Part shown: one piece after another, positions 14,552 through 25,573 of the stretch | Position numbering within the stretch: the stretch's first letter is position 1 | Layout: each line of letters opens with the position of its first letter | Assembly: GCA_040902885.1 (NCBI GenBank) | Contig: JBBDWK010000007.1 | Location: forward strand, 1 to 49,841 | Source of the DNA: JBBDWK01 sp040902885 | GTDB lineage: Bacteria > Acidobacteriota > Terriglobia > Bryobacterales > Bryobacteraceae | DNA length: 49,841 bases | Direction: 5' to 3' | Notes under the pieces: generated by a model | Seen by the model: the letters and a program-made list of their open reading frames with translations, nothing else | What the model was told of the DNA's origin: nothing | Databases searched by the model: none | Program-made: the position numbers and the translations under genes

Positions 14552-16912
14552 CTATTGACGCGCCATCACTGCCCGCATCTCAGACTCCTTGTCGACAATC
14601 CGGTCTCCCGAAACGTCCACCACCACGTCGCGAATCGTACCGGTGAACGCGAACGGATTCCCGAAGAGCGAGGAAACCGGCGATCCCATCGCCCGGCCTA
14701 CCGTCAAGCCGCCGCCGATGCCGAAGGCCACTGGAATCGTTACCGGAAGCTTGCCCTCTCCAACCAGCTTCTTGTTGAAGTACAGCTCCGCTTTTCCGGG
14801 CGCCCCCTTGCCCTTCTTGACATCGGGCTTGCTCGTCGGCTCGAACTCGAACCGCACCTCCGTGTTACCTTCGGGGACCTCCACCCGCGACGAGACGACG
14901 AACTCCTGGGATCCGACGTAGTTGTAGGAGTAGTGCAGCTTCTTGTCCTGAACGAAAAGCGCGTAGCCGCCCGAACCCGAGCCCATCGCAACGATTACGC
15001 CCTCGGCGCCGCCCTTCGGGATCTCAATTCGTGCAGTGATGCTGTGCGGGCGATTCAAAACGGCCGCGCAAACCTTCTCCGGCACAGCCGAAGTATGCGG
15101 AAAGTAGGTGTACTTTTTGCGTTCGCGCGTGAGCTGCGGCCTCTCATCCATAAATCGCAGCGTCAGCCTGCTATCGATCGGCAGCACATTGTACTTGCCC
15201 GCCTCGACGTACCACAGGGCGATCATCTCGATCAACCGCGACCGCTCCTTCTCTGCCAGGTTCCTCGTCTCCGCAGGATCTTCCTCCACGTGGTAGAGCT
15301 CCCAATGCTTCGCGTCCAGCTCGCGCAGCTTGTCCTCGGTAATCGGCGTTCCGAGTTCCGCGGAAGCTTCTTTGAATGACGGCCCAGGATACGGGCACAC
15401 GGCGCGCCATCCGTCGTGACAAATCGACCGGTGACCGAACATCTCGAAATATTGGGTTTTACGCTTCGATTCCGCCTTGGCATCGTCGAAGGTATGTTTG
15501 AAGCTAACGCCTTCGATCGGCGATTGCGTCACGCCGCGAATCTGCTCCGGTGGATCGATCTCCAGGCTGTCCAGCACGGTCGGCATCATGTCGATGGCGT
15601 GCGCGAACTGCTTCCGGATCTGACCCTTCGACTTGATGCCCTTTGGCCAGTGGACCAGGAACGGATCACTCACGCCTCCGCGGTACGTCTCGCGCTTCCA
15701 GCGCCGGAACGGCGTGTTCCCCGCAAACGTCCAGCCCCAGGAATAGTGATTGAAGTACTTCGGACCGCCTAGCCCTTCGAGCGCTTCGACATTTTCGTCG
15801 ACCGACTCCGGAACATTATTGAAGAACTTATTTTCATTCACGGACCCGTTCGGCCCGCCCTCGGCGCTGGCTCCGTTGTCGGAAACCACCATGATCAACG
15901 TATTGTTCAGTTCTCCAAGCCCTTCCAGATAGGCCAGCAGCCGCCCGATCTGATAGTCGGTGTGCTCCACGAAGCCCCCAAACACCTCCATCATCCGCGC
16001 ATATAGCTTTTTCTCGGTTGCCGGCAGCTTAGTCCAGTCCGCAACGTCCGGATCGTGGCGCGAAAGCTCCGCGCCTTTCGGCACGAGACCCAGTTCCTTC
16101 TGACGTTTGAAGACCTTCTCGCGATACGCGTCCCATCCGTCGTCAAACTTCCCCTTGTACTTGTCGGCCCATTCCTTGGGAACGTGATGCGGGGCGTGAT
16201 GTGCGCCTGTGGCGAAGTAGAGGAAGAACGGCTTGTCCGGCGCTACCTGCTTGGAGTCGCTGATGAATCCGATGGCCTTGTCTACTAAGTCCTCGGTCAA
16301 ATGATATCCCTGCTCCGGCGTCTTCGGCGGCTCGATCTGGTGGTTGTCGTAGACCAGGTCGGGATAATACTGGTGGGTGTCGCCTCCCAAGAAGCCGTAG
16401 TAGCGCTGGAAACCGCGACCCAGCGGCCAGCGATCGTACGGCCCCGCCGCGCTGGTCTGCTCTGAGGGAGTCAGGTGCCACTTGCCCAAGGCGTAGGTGT
16501 TGTAGCCTTTCATCATCAGTATCTCGGAGAGGAATCCGTTCTCGAATGGGATGATGCCATTCGATCCTGGATAGCCCTCGGCTCCCTCGGTGATGCAGGA
16601 CATCCCGTTCGAATGATGATTCCGCCCGATAAGAATGCAGGACCGCGTCGGCGAACACAGTGCGGTCGTGTGCATGTTGTTATAGAGCAGTCCGTTCTGG
16701 GCCAGCCGGTTCAGGTTCGGCGTGTTAATCGGCGCACCATAACAGCCCAGTTGCCCGAACCCGGTGTCATCCAAAACAATGAGGAGCACGTTCGGCGCAC
16801 CCGGCTTTGCACGCTCGGGCGCTGGCCAGGCCGGCTCGGATTCCGCTATCGTACGCCCGAGATTTCCCGGGAATGTGGTTCCAGGCTTGTATTCGCGTAA
16901 TGGCATTATCAA
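14552..16912 (-). CDS. Arylsulfatase (formylglycine-dependent sulfatase)
   Basis: A 786-residue sulfatase that hydrolyses sulfate esters. The catalytic cysteine, Cys86, lies in 'ALCSPTRSCILIG', matching C-x-P-x-R, the recognition site for conversion to formylglycine. Metal-binding 'NVLLIVLDDTGFGQLGCYG' (Asp48, Asp49) precedes it, and 'MVVSDNGASAEGG' supplies the later Asp-Asn pair. The C-terminal third, after about residue 590, is an extra beta-rich region ('YALFVQDKKLHYSYNYVG', 'VRFEFEPT'), seen in the long PF00884 arylsulfatases. No obvious signal peptide is visible. It stands alone on its strand, converging with the creatininase gene. The formylglycine-generating enzyme is not in the window. 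The substrate is unknown; together with the fucosidase at 40.2 kb it would suit sulfated glycans. Confidence 0.92.
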   Translation of the reverse strand: MIMPLREYKPGTTFPGNLGRTIAESEPAWPAPERAKPGAPNVLLIVLDDTGFGQLGCYGAPINTPNLNRLAQNGLLYNNMHTTALCSPTRSCILIGRNHHSNGMSCITEGAEGYPGSNGIIPFENGFLSEILMMKGYNTYALGKWHLTPSEQTSAAGPYDRWPLGRGFQRYYGFLGGDTHQYYPDLVYDNHQIEPPKTPEQGYHLTEDLVDKAIGFISDSKQVAPDKPFFLYFATGAHHAPHHVPKEWADKYKGKFDDGWDAYREKVFKRQKELGLVPKGAELSRHDPDVADWTKLPATEKKLYARMMEVFGGFVEHTDYQIGRLLAYLEGLGELNNTLIMVVSDNGASAEGGPNGSVNENKFFNNVPESVDENVEALEGLGGPKYFNHYSWGWTFAGNTPFRRWKRETYRGGVSDPFLVHWPKGIKSKGQIRKQFAHAIDMMPTVLDSLEIDPPEQIRGVTQSPIEGVSFKHTFDDAKAESKRKTQYFEMFGHRSICHDGWRAVCPYPGPSFKEASAELGTPITEDKLRELDAKHWELYHVEEDPAETRNLAEKERSRLIEMIALWYVEAGKYNVLPIDSRLTLRFMDERPQLTRERKKYTYFPHTSAVPEKVCAAVLNRPHSITARIEIPKGGAEGVIVAMGSGSGGYALFVQDKKLHYSYNYVGSQEFVVSSRVEVPEGNTEVRFEFEPTSKPDVKKGKGAPGKAELYFNKKLVGEGKLPVTIPVAFGIGGGLTVGRAMGSPVSSLFGNPFAFTGTIRDVVVDVSGDRIVDKESEMRAVMARQ

Positions 16913-17021
16913 CTCCTACAATTGAAATGCATCCCAAAGCTTGGACGACCTTGTGCGGCCTGGGGTGTCTTACTCTTTCGGGGGCGACGTCCTCATCTTC
17001 ACGACGGATTCTCCACAGGCT

Positions 17022-17040
17022 ACGAGAACAAACTTCTCGT
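17022..17040. promoter_or_regulatory. Perfect inverted repeat upstream of the sulfatase gene
   Basis: ACGAGAA (17022-17028) and TTCTCGT (17034-17040) are perfect 7-bp arms around CAAAC. It lies in the 153-base gap between the end of the permease gene and the start of the sulfatase, both on the minus strand. No T-run follows, so it may be an operator or a weak terminator. Confidence 0.35.
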
Positions 17041-17065
17041 TGCCTTGCGCATAACGGTCTAACTA

Positions 17066-19740
<2,675 letters not shown>

Positions 19741-19744
<4 letters not shown>

Positions 19745-20094
19745 TCTCCCGTTTCGAGCACCAACGCGATCGCTTCACACAGGCGTTTCCAGCCGGCGGT
19801 TTCGGCATCCAGTTGCTGGCGTCCCGCTTTTGTCAGGCTGTAATACTTCGCCTCGCGCCCATCCTCCGTCGTCTTCCATTCGGACTTGAGCCAACCCCGG
19901 TTCTCCAGCCTGTAAAGCGCCGGATAAAGGGACCCCTGACGAATATGGAGCGCGTCTTTTGAAATCTGCTGGATCCTTTGGACCATCGCATATCCGTGGA
20001 TCGGCCGGAGGGCGGCGACCTTCAAGATCAACATGTCGAGCGTTCCCTGGAGGAGCTTGGCATCGCCGGGTGCTGTTGTTTCGTGCCTAGACAT
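19741..20094 (-). CDS. PadR-family transcriptional regulator
   Basis: A 117-residue winged-helix regulator. The block 'KLLQGTLDMLILKVAALRPIHGYAMVQRIQQISKDALHIRQGSLYPALYRLENRGWLKSEW' is the PadR DNA-binding domain, and 'REAKYYSLTKAGRQQL' is the wing and its following helix. The short C-terminal helix mediates dimer formation in this family. It overlaps the permease gene by 4 bases; PadR/ADOP pairs are the rule in Acidobacteria and the regulator is expected to repress its own operon. A near-consensus promoter at 20105-20133 puts the transcription start only 3-4 bases before the ATG, and no ribosome site is present, so the mRNA may be leaderless. Confidence 0.9.
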
Positions 20095-20104
20095 TCGAGA
20101 GATC

Positions 20105-20133
20105 AGAATACGGCGTAGTGCCTAGGATGTCAA
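20105..20133 (-). promoter_or_regulatory. Sigma70-type promoter of the padR/permease operon
   Basis: On the minus strand TTGACA (20133-20128) and TATTCT (20110-20105) are separated by exactly 17 bases. A 5-bp dyad, TGCCT (20119-20123) with AGGCA (20133-20137), overlaps the -35 box and could be the PadR operator. Ten bases separate the -10 box from the ATG. Confidence 0.7.
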
Positions 20134-20186
20134 GGCATTCTTCCTTGTTCGCAAGTTGTGAACGAATGGGCCGTTGGTCGACTAGG

Positions 20187-20220
20187 ACCGAAGGATCGGA
20201 GGTGTGGCCGATCCTTCGGT
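20187..20220 (-). terminator. Long hairpin after the TonB receptor gene
   Basis: Perfect 13-bp arms (20187-20199 and 20208-20220, arm ACCGAAGGATCGG) around an 8-base loop, starting 16 bases past the receptor stop on the minus strand. No U-tract follows, so termination may need Rho, or the hairpin may protect the 3' end. It also insulates the next operon. Confidence 0.6.
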
Positions 20221-20235
20221 GCTACTGCGGCGCTC

Positions 20236-23200
20236 TCAGAACTCGAACCTCAGGCCCATGCGGAACGATCGTTCTCTAGGCTGGTCGCCCGTGGAAGCGC
20301 CGTTCACTCCCCCAACTCCGCTGATCACGCCGACGTTGGCAGTCTGCGAGATATTCGTATTGGGATTGCTGTAATTGGGATGGTTGAAGAAGTTGGTGGC
20401 GGTCAACTCCCAGCGCAGGCGCATCGTCTCTGTGAAATTGATGTTCTTGAAAAAGCCCACATGCCAGACGTTGACACCGGGTCCTTTGATCACGCCCTTC
20501 GCGGAACTCCCGAAACTGCCGAGCGCCGGCCCGGAGAACGCCCCTGTGTCAAACCAGCGGTTGACGGCGCTCTGATCGCCCGGGAGGTTAGCGTCGCGCA
20601 AGTGGTCGGGGCGGATGGTCACGTTGGGCCGCGCGCGGGCGGTGGTAGGAGCGATTCCCACCGGATCAGGGCCGGTCCATAAGGGCGTAAGGAACTGGCC
20701 CGAATGGAGGCTGTAGATACCACTGACCTCCCAGCCCCCGACAAGCAGATTTACTGCCCGCCCCGAGCCGCCCAGGAACCGCTTGCCGCGGCCGAAGGGG
20801 AACTGATAGATCCAGTTCATGGTCACGCGATGGGTCGGGATGTCTTCCCAGACCGCTCGCTCGCGGGCGCGGTTGAATGGATTCTCAGACAGCGCGCCGC
20901 GCTCCAGGTCGCCGATGTCGCGAGCCCACACCCACGAACCCTGCAGGTACAGACCATTGGCCATTTGGCGTTCGGCTTCCGCGGTGAAGCTATGGAACTG
21001 GTGGCCGGCGCCGTTGGTGAAGTAGTTGATGGCAACCGGGTATTGGGGAAACGCCCGAGTTTTGTCCACGTATAGGCGCTCATCCGGCACAGGCGCGTTG
21101 TAGTTGTAGCTCCAGTCACCCTGGCGGGTGTTGGTGCCAATGTAAGAGAAACGGAAGCCCGTATCCCAGCGGCTGTGCTCCAGGGTGAGGTTGTATTGCA
21201 TGCTATACGGCATCTGCAGGTTTGGATTCACCGCCGCAGGGAGTGATACCGTGGAGGGCCCGGCGCCGCCCGTATTCGGAAAAACGCGGGGCAGGATAAC
21301 CGTCGGATTGTCCTCGTTCGTAAATTGAGGCTCGTTGAGCACGAAGGGAAGGCTTCCCTGCGTGAGGTTCCGGGGCACGACATCGAAGAAGATGCCGTAG
21401 CCGGCGCGCACGACCGTATTCTGGCCGAACGGCCTCCAGGCGATGCCGAGCCGCGGAGCGAAGTTGTTCCTGTCGGTGCGGATGATAGTGCTGGAAGGCA
21501 GCCCAAGAGTGTTCGCTTCCACAACATCCACATAGCCGCGGGGGAACAGCGGGCTTACCTTGGAAAGGGAGCCGTCTTCTACAATGATTTTGCCGGAGCC
21601 GATGTCGAACATCGAAGTCAAGCCGCCCTCTTCCCGCCAGACAGGGTGATATTCATAGCGCAGCCCGAAGTTGACGGTAAGCGAGGGGTTGACCTTAAAG
21701 TCATCGGCGAAGAAGAAGTCATACTGATATCGAAGGCGATCCACGCGCACAGGGGCAAAGGCGCGCGAGGCCTGGCTGGGAATGCCCAGCAGGAAATCGC
21801 CGTAAGAATGGCCGGTGTAGCGGTTCGAGAACGTCACGTTGCCGAACAGATCAGCGTGTGCCTGGCCGTCATCCCACTCGACGCGACCGATATTCACCCC
21901 AAATTTCATGTTGTGGCGGCCGCGGAACCAGCTCACATGGTCCTGGAATTCCTGCAGGAAGTTGAGAAAGCCGGGATCGCGGAAGTCAGACTGCGTCAGG
22001 CCAGTGAGGCCGCCGGTGGCAAAGTTGAGCTTCAGGATGCCAGTGATGTCGGGCAGATCCGGCGCGAGCCCCACCAACCCGAGATCGCGGACCACCTCGT
22101 GACCATTCGTGGCGCCGGCGATCAGGTTGTTATTGAAAGCATACCCCCACCGGAATTCGTTCAAGAGGGTGGGCTTAAAGGTGTGGGTATACGACACGGT
22201 AGCCGCACTGTTGTAGCGGTGCTGATCGTGCAAGCCGATGGTCGGCAGATTGCCCTGCCAGGCGTGTACCTTCACATCCTGTGACGAAATGCGGCCGTAT
22301 ATGGCATCGTTAGGCGAGAAACGATGATCGAACCTCGTGGCCCAATAAATGGATGGGGCGAAGGGCTGAACTTTGTTTTCCCGGTAGTTTTGGGGAGTCA
22401 AGACGTTGGGGTCGCCGAAATTGGGCAGCGGCCAAAAGCGGTCCTGGATCTTCAGGGCAGTAGCGTTCAGGCGATCGGCCGGAATGCGGTTCCCGGGGAA
22501 CGGCTGGCCGGTGAGCGGATCACGGACCGGAGTAGATAGGCCGGAGAAATCGCCCGCGCGCCAAGTGGCCGGCGGGACGGTGGGGGTGAGGAGGAGGTTT
22601 CCCGGACTGCCGCGATTCGTCTCGAAGGAGAAGAAGAAAAAGGTTTTATCTTTTCCGTTGTAAAGCTTCGGTATGAATACGGGGCCGCCGACGGACCCGC
22701 CCGGAACGTGGCTGACCCCGGTGCTGCGAGTAGGGGAGAATGGATTGCGTGCCCGGAACCAGGGGGTGGTGTAGTAGTCGAAAACGCTCCCGTGAAGCTG
22801 ATTGGTTCCGGACTTGGAGATCATCGTCACCTGGCCAACACTTCCGAACTCAGCGGTGTTGTTGGCAATATCGATCTTGATCTCCTGGAACGACTCAATA
22901 AAATTGGCGAGGTTCCCGATCTGGGTCTCGCTAACGCCATCGCTCATGGTGGTGCCATCGATGGCCCAGTGGGACTGGTTGCTGCGGCTGCCGGCAAAGC
23001 GGATCGTCGAAGATCCGGCGCCCGCCTGCAACACATTGGGAGAAAGCGAGAGAAAAGCCCAGATTCCGCGGGTGTTCAGGGGAATGGACTTCATGATTTC
23101 AGCCGTCTTGGTGTCGGCGATGCGGGCGGTCTCGGTCTCAATGAGGGTCGCGCCGGCCTGCACTTCAACCGTGGTTTCGACGGCGCCGACTTCAAGCTGG

Positions 23201-23520
23201 ACATCCATGCGGCGATAGTCGCGAGAGACCAGCACGATCTTCTGAGCGACATACTCCTTGAACCCGGCGCCGCGGGCGCGCAGCGTGTACGTGCCCTCCC
23301 TGAGCTGCGCGAGAGTGAAGACGCCGACTTCGTTGGATTCGGCGCGGGTCTCGCTGTTGGTATCGGCATGAGTGGCGATCACGGTGACGCCGCCTATGAC
23401 CGCTCCGGTGGGGTCGGTAACGGTTCCGGTGATGGTTGCGAAAGTGGTTTGTGCAAGCGCCGCCACGGACAGGACCAGCGACACTGCCAGAATGCAGAAC
23501 ACGGCCTTTTTAGCGTTCAT
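20236..23520 (-). CDS. TonB-dependent receptor with N-terminal CnaB-like domain
   Basis: A 1,094-residue outer-membrane receptor of the acidobacterial 'carboxypeptidase regulatory-like / TonB-dependent' type, likely for uptake of oligosaccharides or other plant or microbial polymers. The start at 23520 is supported by GGGGAG before it and by a promoter ending at 23547; an upstream in-frame ATG at 23595 lies before that promoter. A signal peptide ends near 'AALAQ'. Residues about 25-110 form the CnaB-like domain ('ATITGTVTDPTGAVIGGVTV', 'GTYTLRARGAGF'). The plug follows ('RGIWAFLSLSPNV', 'IESFQEIKIDIANNTAEFG'), then a long barrel whose last residues, 'RSFRMGLRFEF', end in the aromatic terminus needed for Bam insertion. 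It stands alone between a hairpin and a divergent ABC gene. Confidence 0.9.
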   Translation of the reverse strand: MNAKKAVFCILAVSLVLSVAALAQTTFATITGTVTDPTGAVIGGVTVIATHADTNSETRAESNEVGVFTLAQLREGTYTLRARGAGFKEYVAQKIVLVSRDYRRMDVQLEVGAVETTVEVQAGATLIETETARIADTKTAEIMKSIPLNTRGIWAFLSLSPNVLQAGAGSSTIRFAGSRSNQSHWAIDGTTMSDGVSETQIGNLANFIESFQEIKIDIANNTAEFGSVGQVTMISKSGTNQLHGSVFDYYTTPWFRARNPFSPTRSTGVSHVPGGSVGGPVFIPKLYNGKDKTFFFFSFETNRGSPGNLLLTPTVPPATWRAGDFSGLSTPVRDPLTGQPFPGNRIPADRLNATALKIQDRFWPLPNFGDPNVLTPQNYRENKVQPFAPSIYWATRFDHRFSPNDAIYGRISSQDVKVHAWQGNLPTIGLHDQHRYNSAATVSYTHTFKPTLLNEFRWGYAFNNNLIAGATNGHEVVRDLGLVGLAPDLPDITGILKLNFATGGLTGLTQSDFRDPGFLNFLQEFQDHVSWFRGRHNMKFGVNIGRVEWDDGQAHADLFGNVTFSNRYTGHSYGDFLLGIPSQASRAFAPVRVDRLRYQYDFFFADDFKVNPSLTVNFGLRYEYHPVWREEGGLTSMFDIGSGKIIVEDGSLSKVSPLFPRGYVDVVEANTLGLPSSTIIRTDRNNFAPRLGIAWRPFGQNTVVRAGYGIFFDVVPRNLTQGSLPFVLNEPQFTNEDNPTVILPRVFPNTGGAGPSTVSLPAAVNPNLQMPYSMQYNLTLEHSRWDTGFRFSYIGTNTRQGDWSYNYNAPVPDERLYVDKTRAFPQYPVAINYFTNGAGHQFHSFTAEAERQMANGLYLQGSWVWARDIGDLERGALSENPFNRARERAVWEDIPTHRVTMNWIYQFPFGRGKRFLGGSGRAVNLLVGGWEVSGIYSLHSGQFLTPLWTGPDPVGIAPTTARARPNVTIRPDHLRDANLPGDQSAVNRWFDTGAFSGPALGSFGSSAKGVIKGPGVNVWHVGFFKNINFTETMRLRWELTATNFFNHPNYSNPNTNISQTANVGVISGVGGVNGASTGDQPRERSFRMGLRFEF

Positions 23521-23546
23521 AATGACTCCCCTGGAAACTTGGGTAA

Positions 23547-23576
23547 AGTATAGGACTTCGCGACAGCGGCAGTCAA
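23547..23576 (-). promoter_or_regulatory. Promoter of the first TonB receptor gene
   Basis: On the minus strand TTGACT (23576-23571) and TATACT (23552-23547) are 18 bases apart, giving a leader of about 20 bases that contains the GGGGAG ribosome site before the ATG at 23520. The rest of the 226-base divergent gap (to 23746) shows no other clear element. Confidence 0.65.
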
Positions 23577-23746
23577 TCGCAAGTTTGTGCGCCAAGTTTC
23601 TGACGGCGCGAGCGTATTCCTACTCACACATCGGCCCCTCCACCGCCGCCCCGAAAGCCCTCCGGATGAAACACTAGCGCGGTCCTGGACGTCTTAATAC
23701 AGGTGTTCTGCTGTTTCTTTTCCCATCCGCGGTTCGGCAGATCCGC

Positions 23747-25570
23747 ATGGTAAATTCCGAGCTGAAGAACTTCTGGAAAGGGTGGCGGGAGCGGCTCAGG
23801 GCGCTACGTAACATACTTCCTGTCCTGAAGATCGTGTGGGCCTCCGGTCCCGCTATCGTCAGCGGAGGGTTGGCCTTCCGGATCTCCGCCGCCCTCATCC
23901 CCATTGCGATGCTCGCGGTTTCGGCCGCCATCGTCAACGCCATCGTTGCCTCCACCAACGGCGAGCCGCTGCCGCCCTACTTTTGGGCGCTGGTTGCGGT
24001 TGAGTTCGCGCTCGCCGCGTTCGGCGCCGTGCTTGGCCGCGCCATCGGGTACTTTGATAGCCTTCTCGCGGACCGGTTTACCCGCCATGTGAGCATCCAG
24101 GTAATGGAGCACGCCTCGCGGCTCGATCTGTCGTCGTACGAAGATCCCGTCTTTTACGACAAGCTGGAGCGTGCTCGCGTCCAGGCGACCGACCGAATTG
24201 CCATGGTCCAGGCCATGGGGGCCATTCTGCAGCAAGCGGTTATGGCGATATCCTTCTCGGCCGCCATCTTCTTCTTTTCTCCGTGGCTGCTGTTGCTGCT
24301 GATCGTCTGCGTGGTTCCCGCATTCCTTGGAGAGAGTCATTTTGCGTTTCTCGGGTATTCGCTGAACTTCTCTCAGACGCCCGTGCGCCGCCAGCTCGAT
24401 TATCTGCGCGTCCTCGGAGCCAGCAAGGAATCCGCCAAGGAACTGAAGCTGTTCGGCCTGAGCGCCTTCGTAACCGGCGAGTATGCCCACCTCTCCGACC
24501 AGATCTACCGCCAGAACGTCCAGCTTGCCGGCCGACGCTTCCGGGCAGGCGCCTTCTTGTCGCTGCTGACCGGCATCGGATATTACGGCGCCTACGCCTA
24601 CGTGATCTATCGCACCGTTTCGGGCGAATTGCGGGTGGGAGACATGACCCTCCTCGCGGGAGCGATCGCGGGCGCCAGCAACAATATTCAAACCATCTTC
24701 TCCACGTTCTCCAGCATCGCGGATCAGGCGCTCTTTCTCACCGATTTGGTTGAGTTCTTCGCTGTGAAGCCGAAGATTGCTTCACAGCCGAACGCCCTCC
24801 CCGCTCCCCGCCCGATCTGGGAAGGCTTCGCGTTCGAAAATGTTTCGTTCACTTACCCCGGGACCTCGCGGCAAGTGCTGCGAAATCTCGATCTTCGCAT
24901 CGCCTGTGGAGAGCGAATTGCACTGATTGGCGAGAACGGCCAGGGAAAGACGACGCTCGTCAAGCTACTGACGCGTCTGTACGACCCTTCGGAAGGCCGC
25001 ATCCTGTTGGACGGCATCGACCTTCGTGAATATTCGATTGAAGAGCTTCACCGCATCATCGGCGTCATCTTCCAGGACTTTATGCGATACGAGATGACCG
25101 CCCGGCAAAATATCGCAGTAGGAAAGATCGAGGATGGGGTAGATATTTCCGCAATCGAACTGGCGGCCCGGAAGAGTCTCGCCGATGCGGTGATTGAGCG
25201 CATGCCCCACGGACTCGACCAGATGCTCGGACGCCGCTTTGAAGGCGGCATGGACCTCTCGGGCGGGGAGTGGCAGAAGATTGCTCTCGCCCGCGCGTAT
25301 CTCCGCGACGCCCAGGTCCTGATCCTCGATGAGCCGACGGCGGCGCTCGACGCGCGCTCGGAGTACGAAGTGTTCCAGCGATTCTCGGAGCTGACCAAGG
25401 GGAAGATCGCCCTGCTCATCTCTCACCGGTTTTCGACTGTGCGAATGGCGGATCGCATTGTCGTGCTCGAAGACGGCAGGATTGTCGAAGAGGGAAGCCA
25501 CTCGCGTCTCATCGCTCTCGGCGGGCGCTATGCCGCGATGTTTGAAATGCAAGCCGCCAGTTACCGGTAG
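23747..25570 (+). CDS. ABC exporter (fused membrane and ATPase domains)
   Basis: A 607-residue half-transporter that would act as a homodimer. Six membrane helices lie between residues about 30 and 325 ('IVSGGLAFRISAALIPIAMLAVSAAIV', 'PWLLLLLIVCVVPAF' and others). The ATPase domain has the Walker A 'GENGQGKTT' near 396, the signature 'LSGGEWQKIALARA' near 504, Walker B 'VLILDEPTAALD' near 523 and the switch His in 'LLISHRFST'. Its stop is only 3 bases from the start of the GT84 glucan-synthase-like gene, so the two are one transcription unit. Cyclic beta-1,2-glucan synthases of Rhizobiales work with an ABC exporter (NdvA/ChvA/Cgt). By context this protein is a candidate glucan exporter, although its membrane domain resembles general peptide or lipid exporters and not NdvA specifically. 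Confidence 0.88.
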   Translation: MVNSELKNFWKGWRERLRALRNILPVLKIVWASGPAIVSGGLAFRISAALIPIAMLAVSAAIVNAIVASTNGEPLPPYFWALVAVEFALAAFGAVLGRAIGYFDSLLADRFTRHVSIQVMEHASRLDLSSYEDPVFYDKLERARVQATDRIAMVQAMGAILQQAVMAISFSAAIFFFSPWLLLLLIVCVVPAFLGESHFAFLGYSLNFSQTPVRRQLDYLRVLGASKESAKELKLFGLSAFVTGEYAHLSDQIYRQNVQLAGRRFRAGAFLSLLTGIGYYGAYAYVIYRTVSGELRVGDMTLLAGAIAGASNNIQTIFSTFSSIADQALFLTDLVEFFAVKPKIASQPNALPAPRPIWEGFAFENVSFTYPGTSRQVLRNLDLRIACGERIALIGENGQGKTTLVKLLTRLYDPSEGRILLDGIDLREYSIEELHRIIGVIFQDFMRYEMTARQNIAVGKIEDGVDISAIELAARKSLADAVIERMPHGLDQMLGRRFEGGMDLSGGEWQKIALARAYLRDAQVLILDEPTAALDARSEYEVFQRFSELTKGKIALLISHRFSTVRMADRIVVLEDGRIVEEGSHSRLIALGGRYAAMFEMQAASYR

Positions 25571-25573
25571 ATC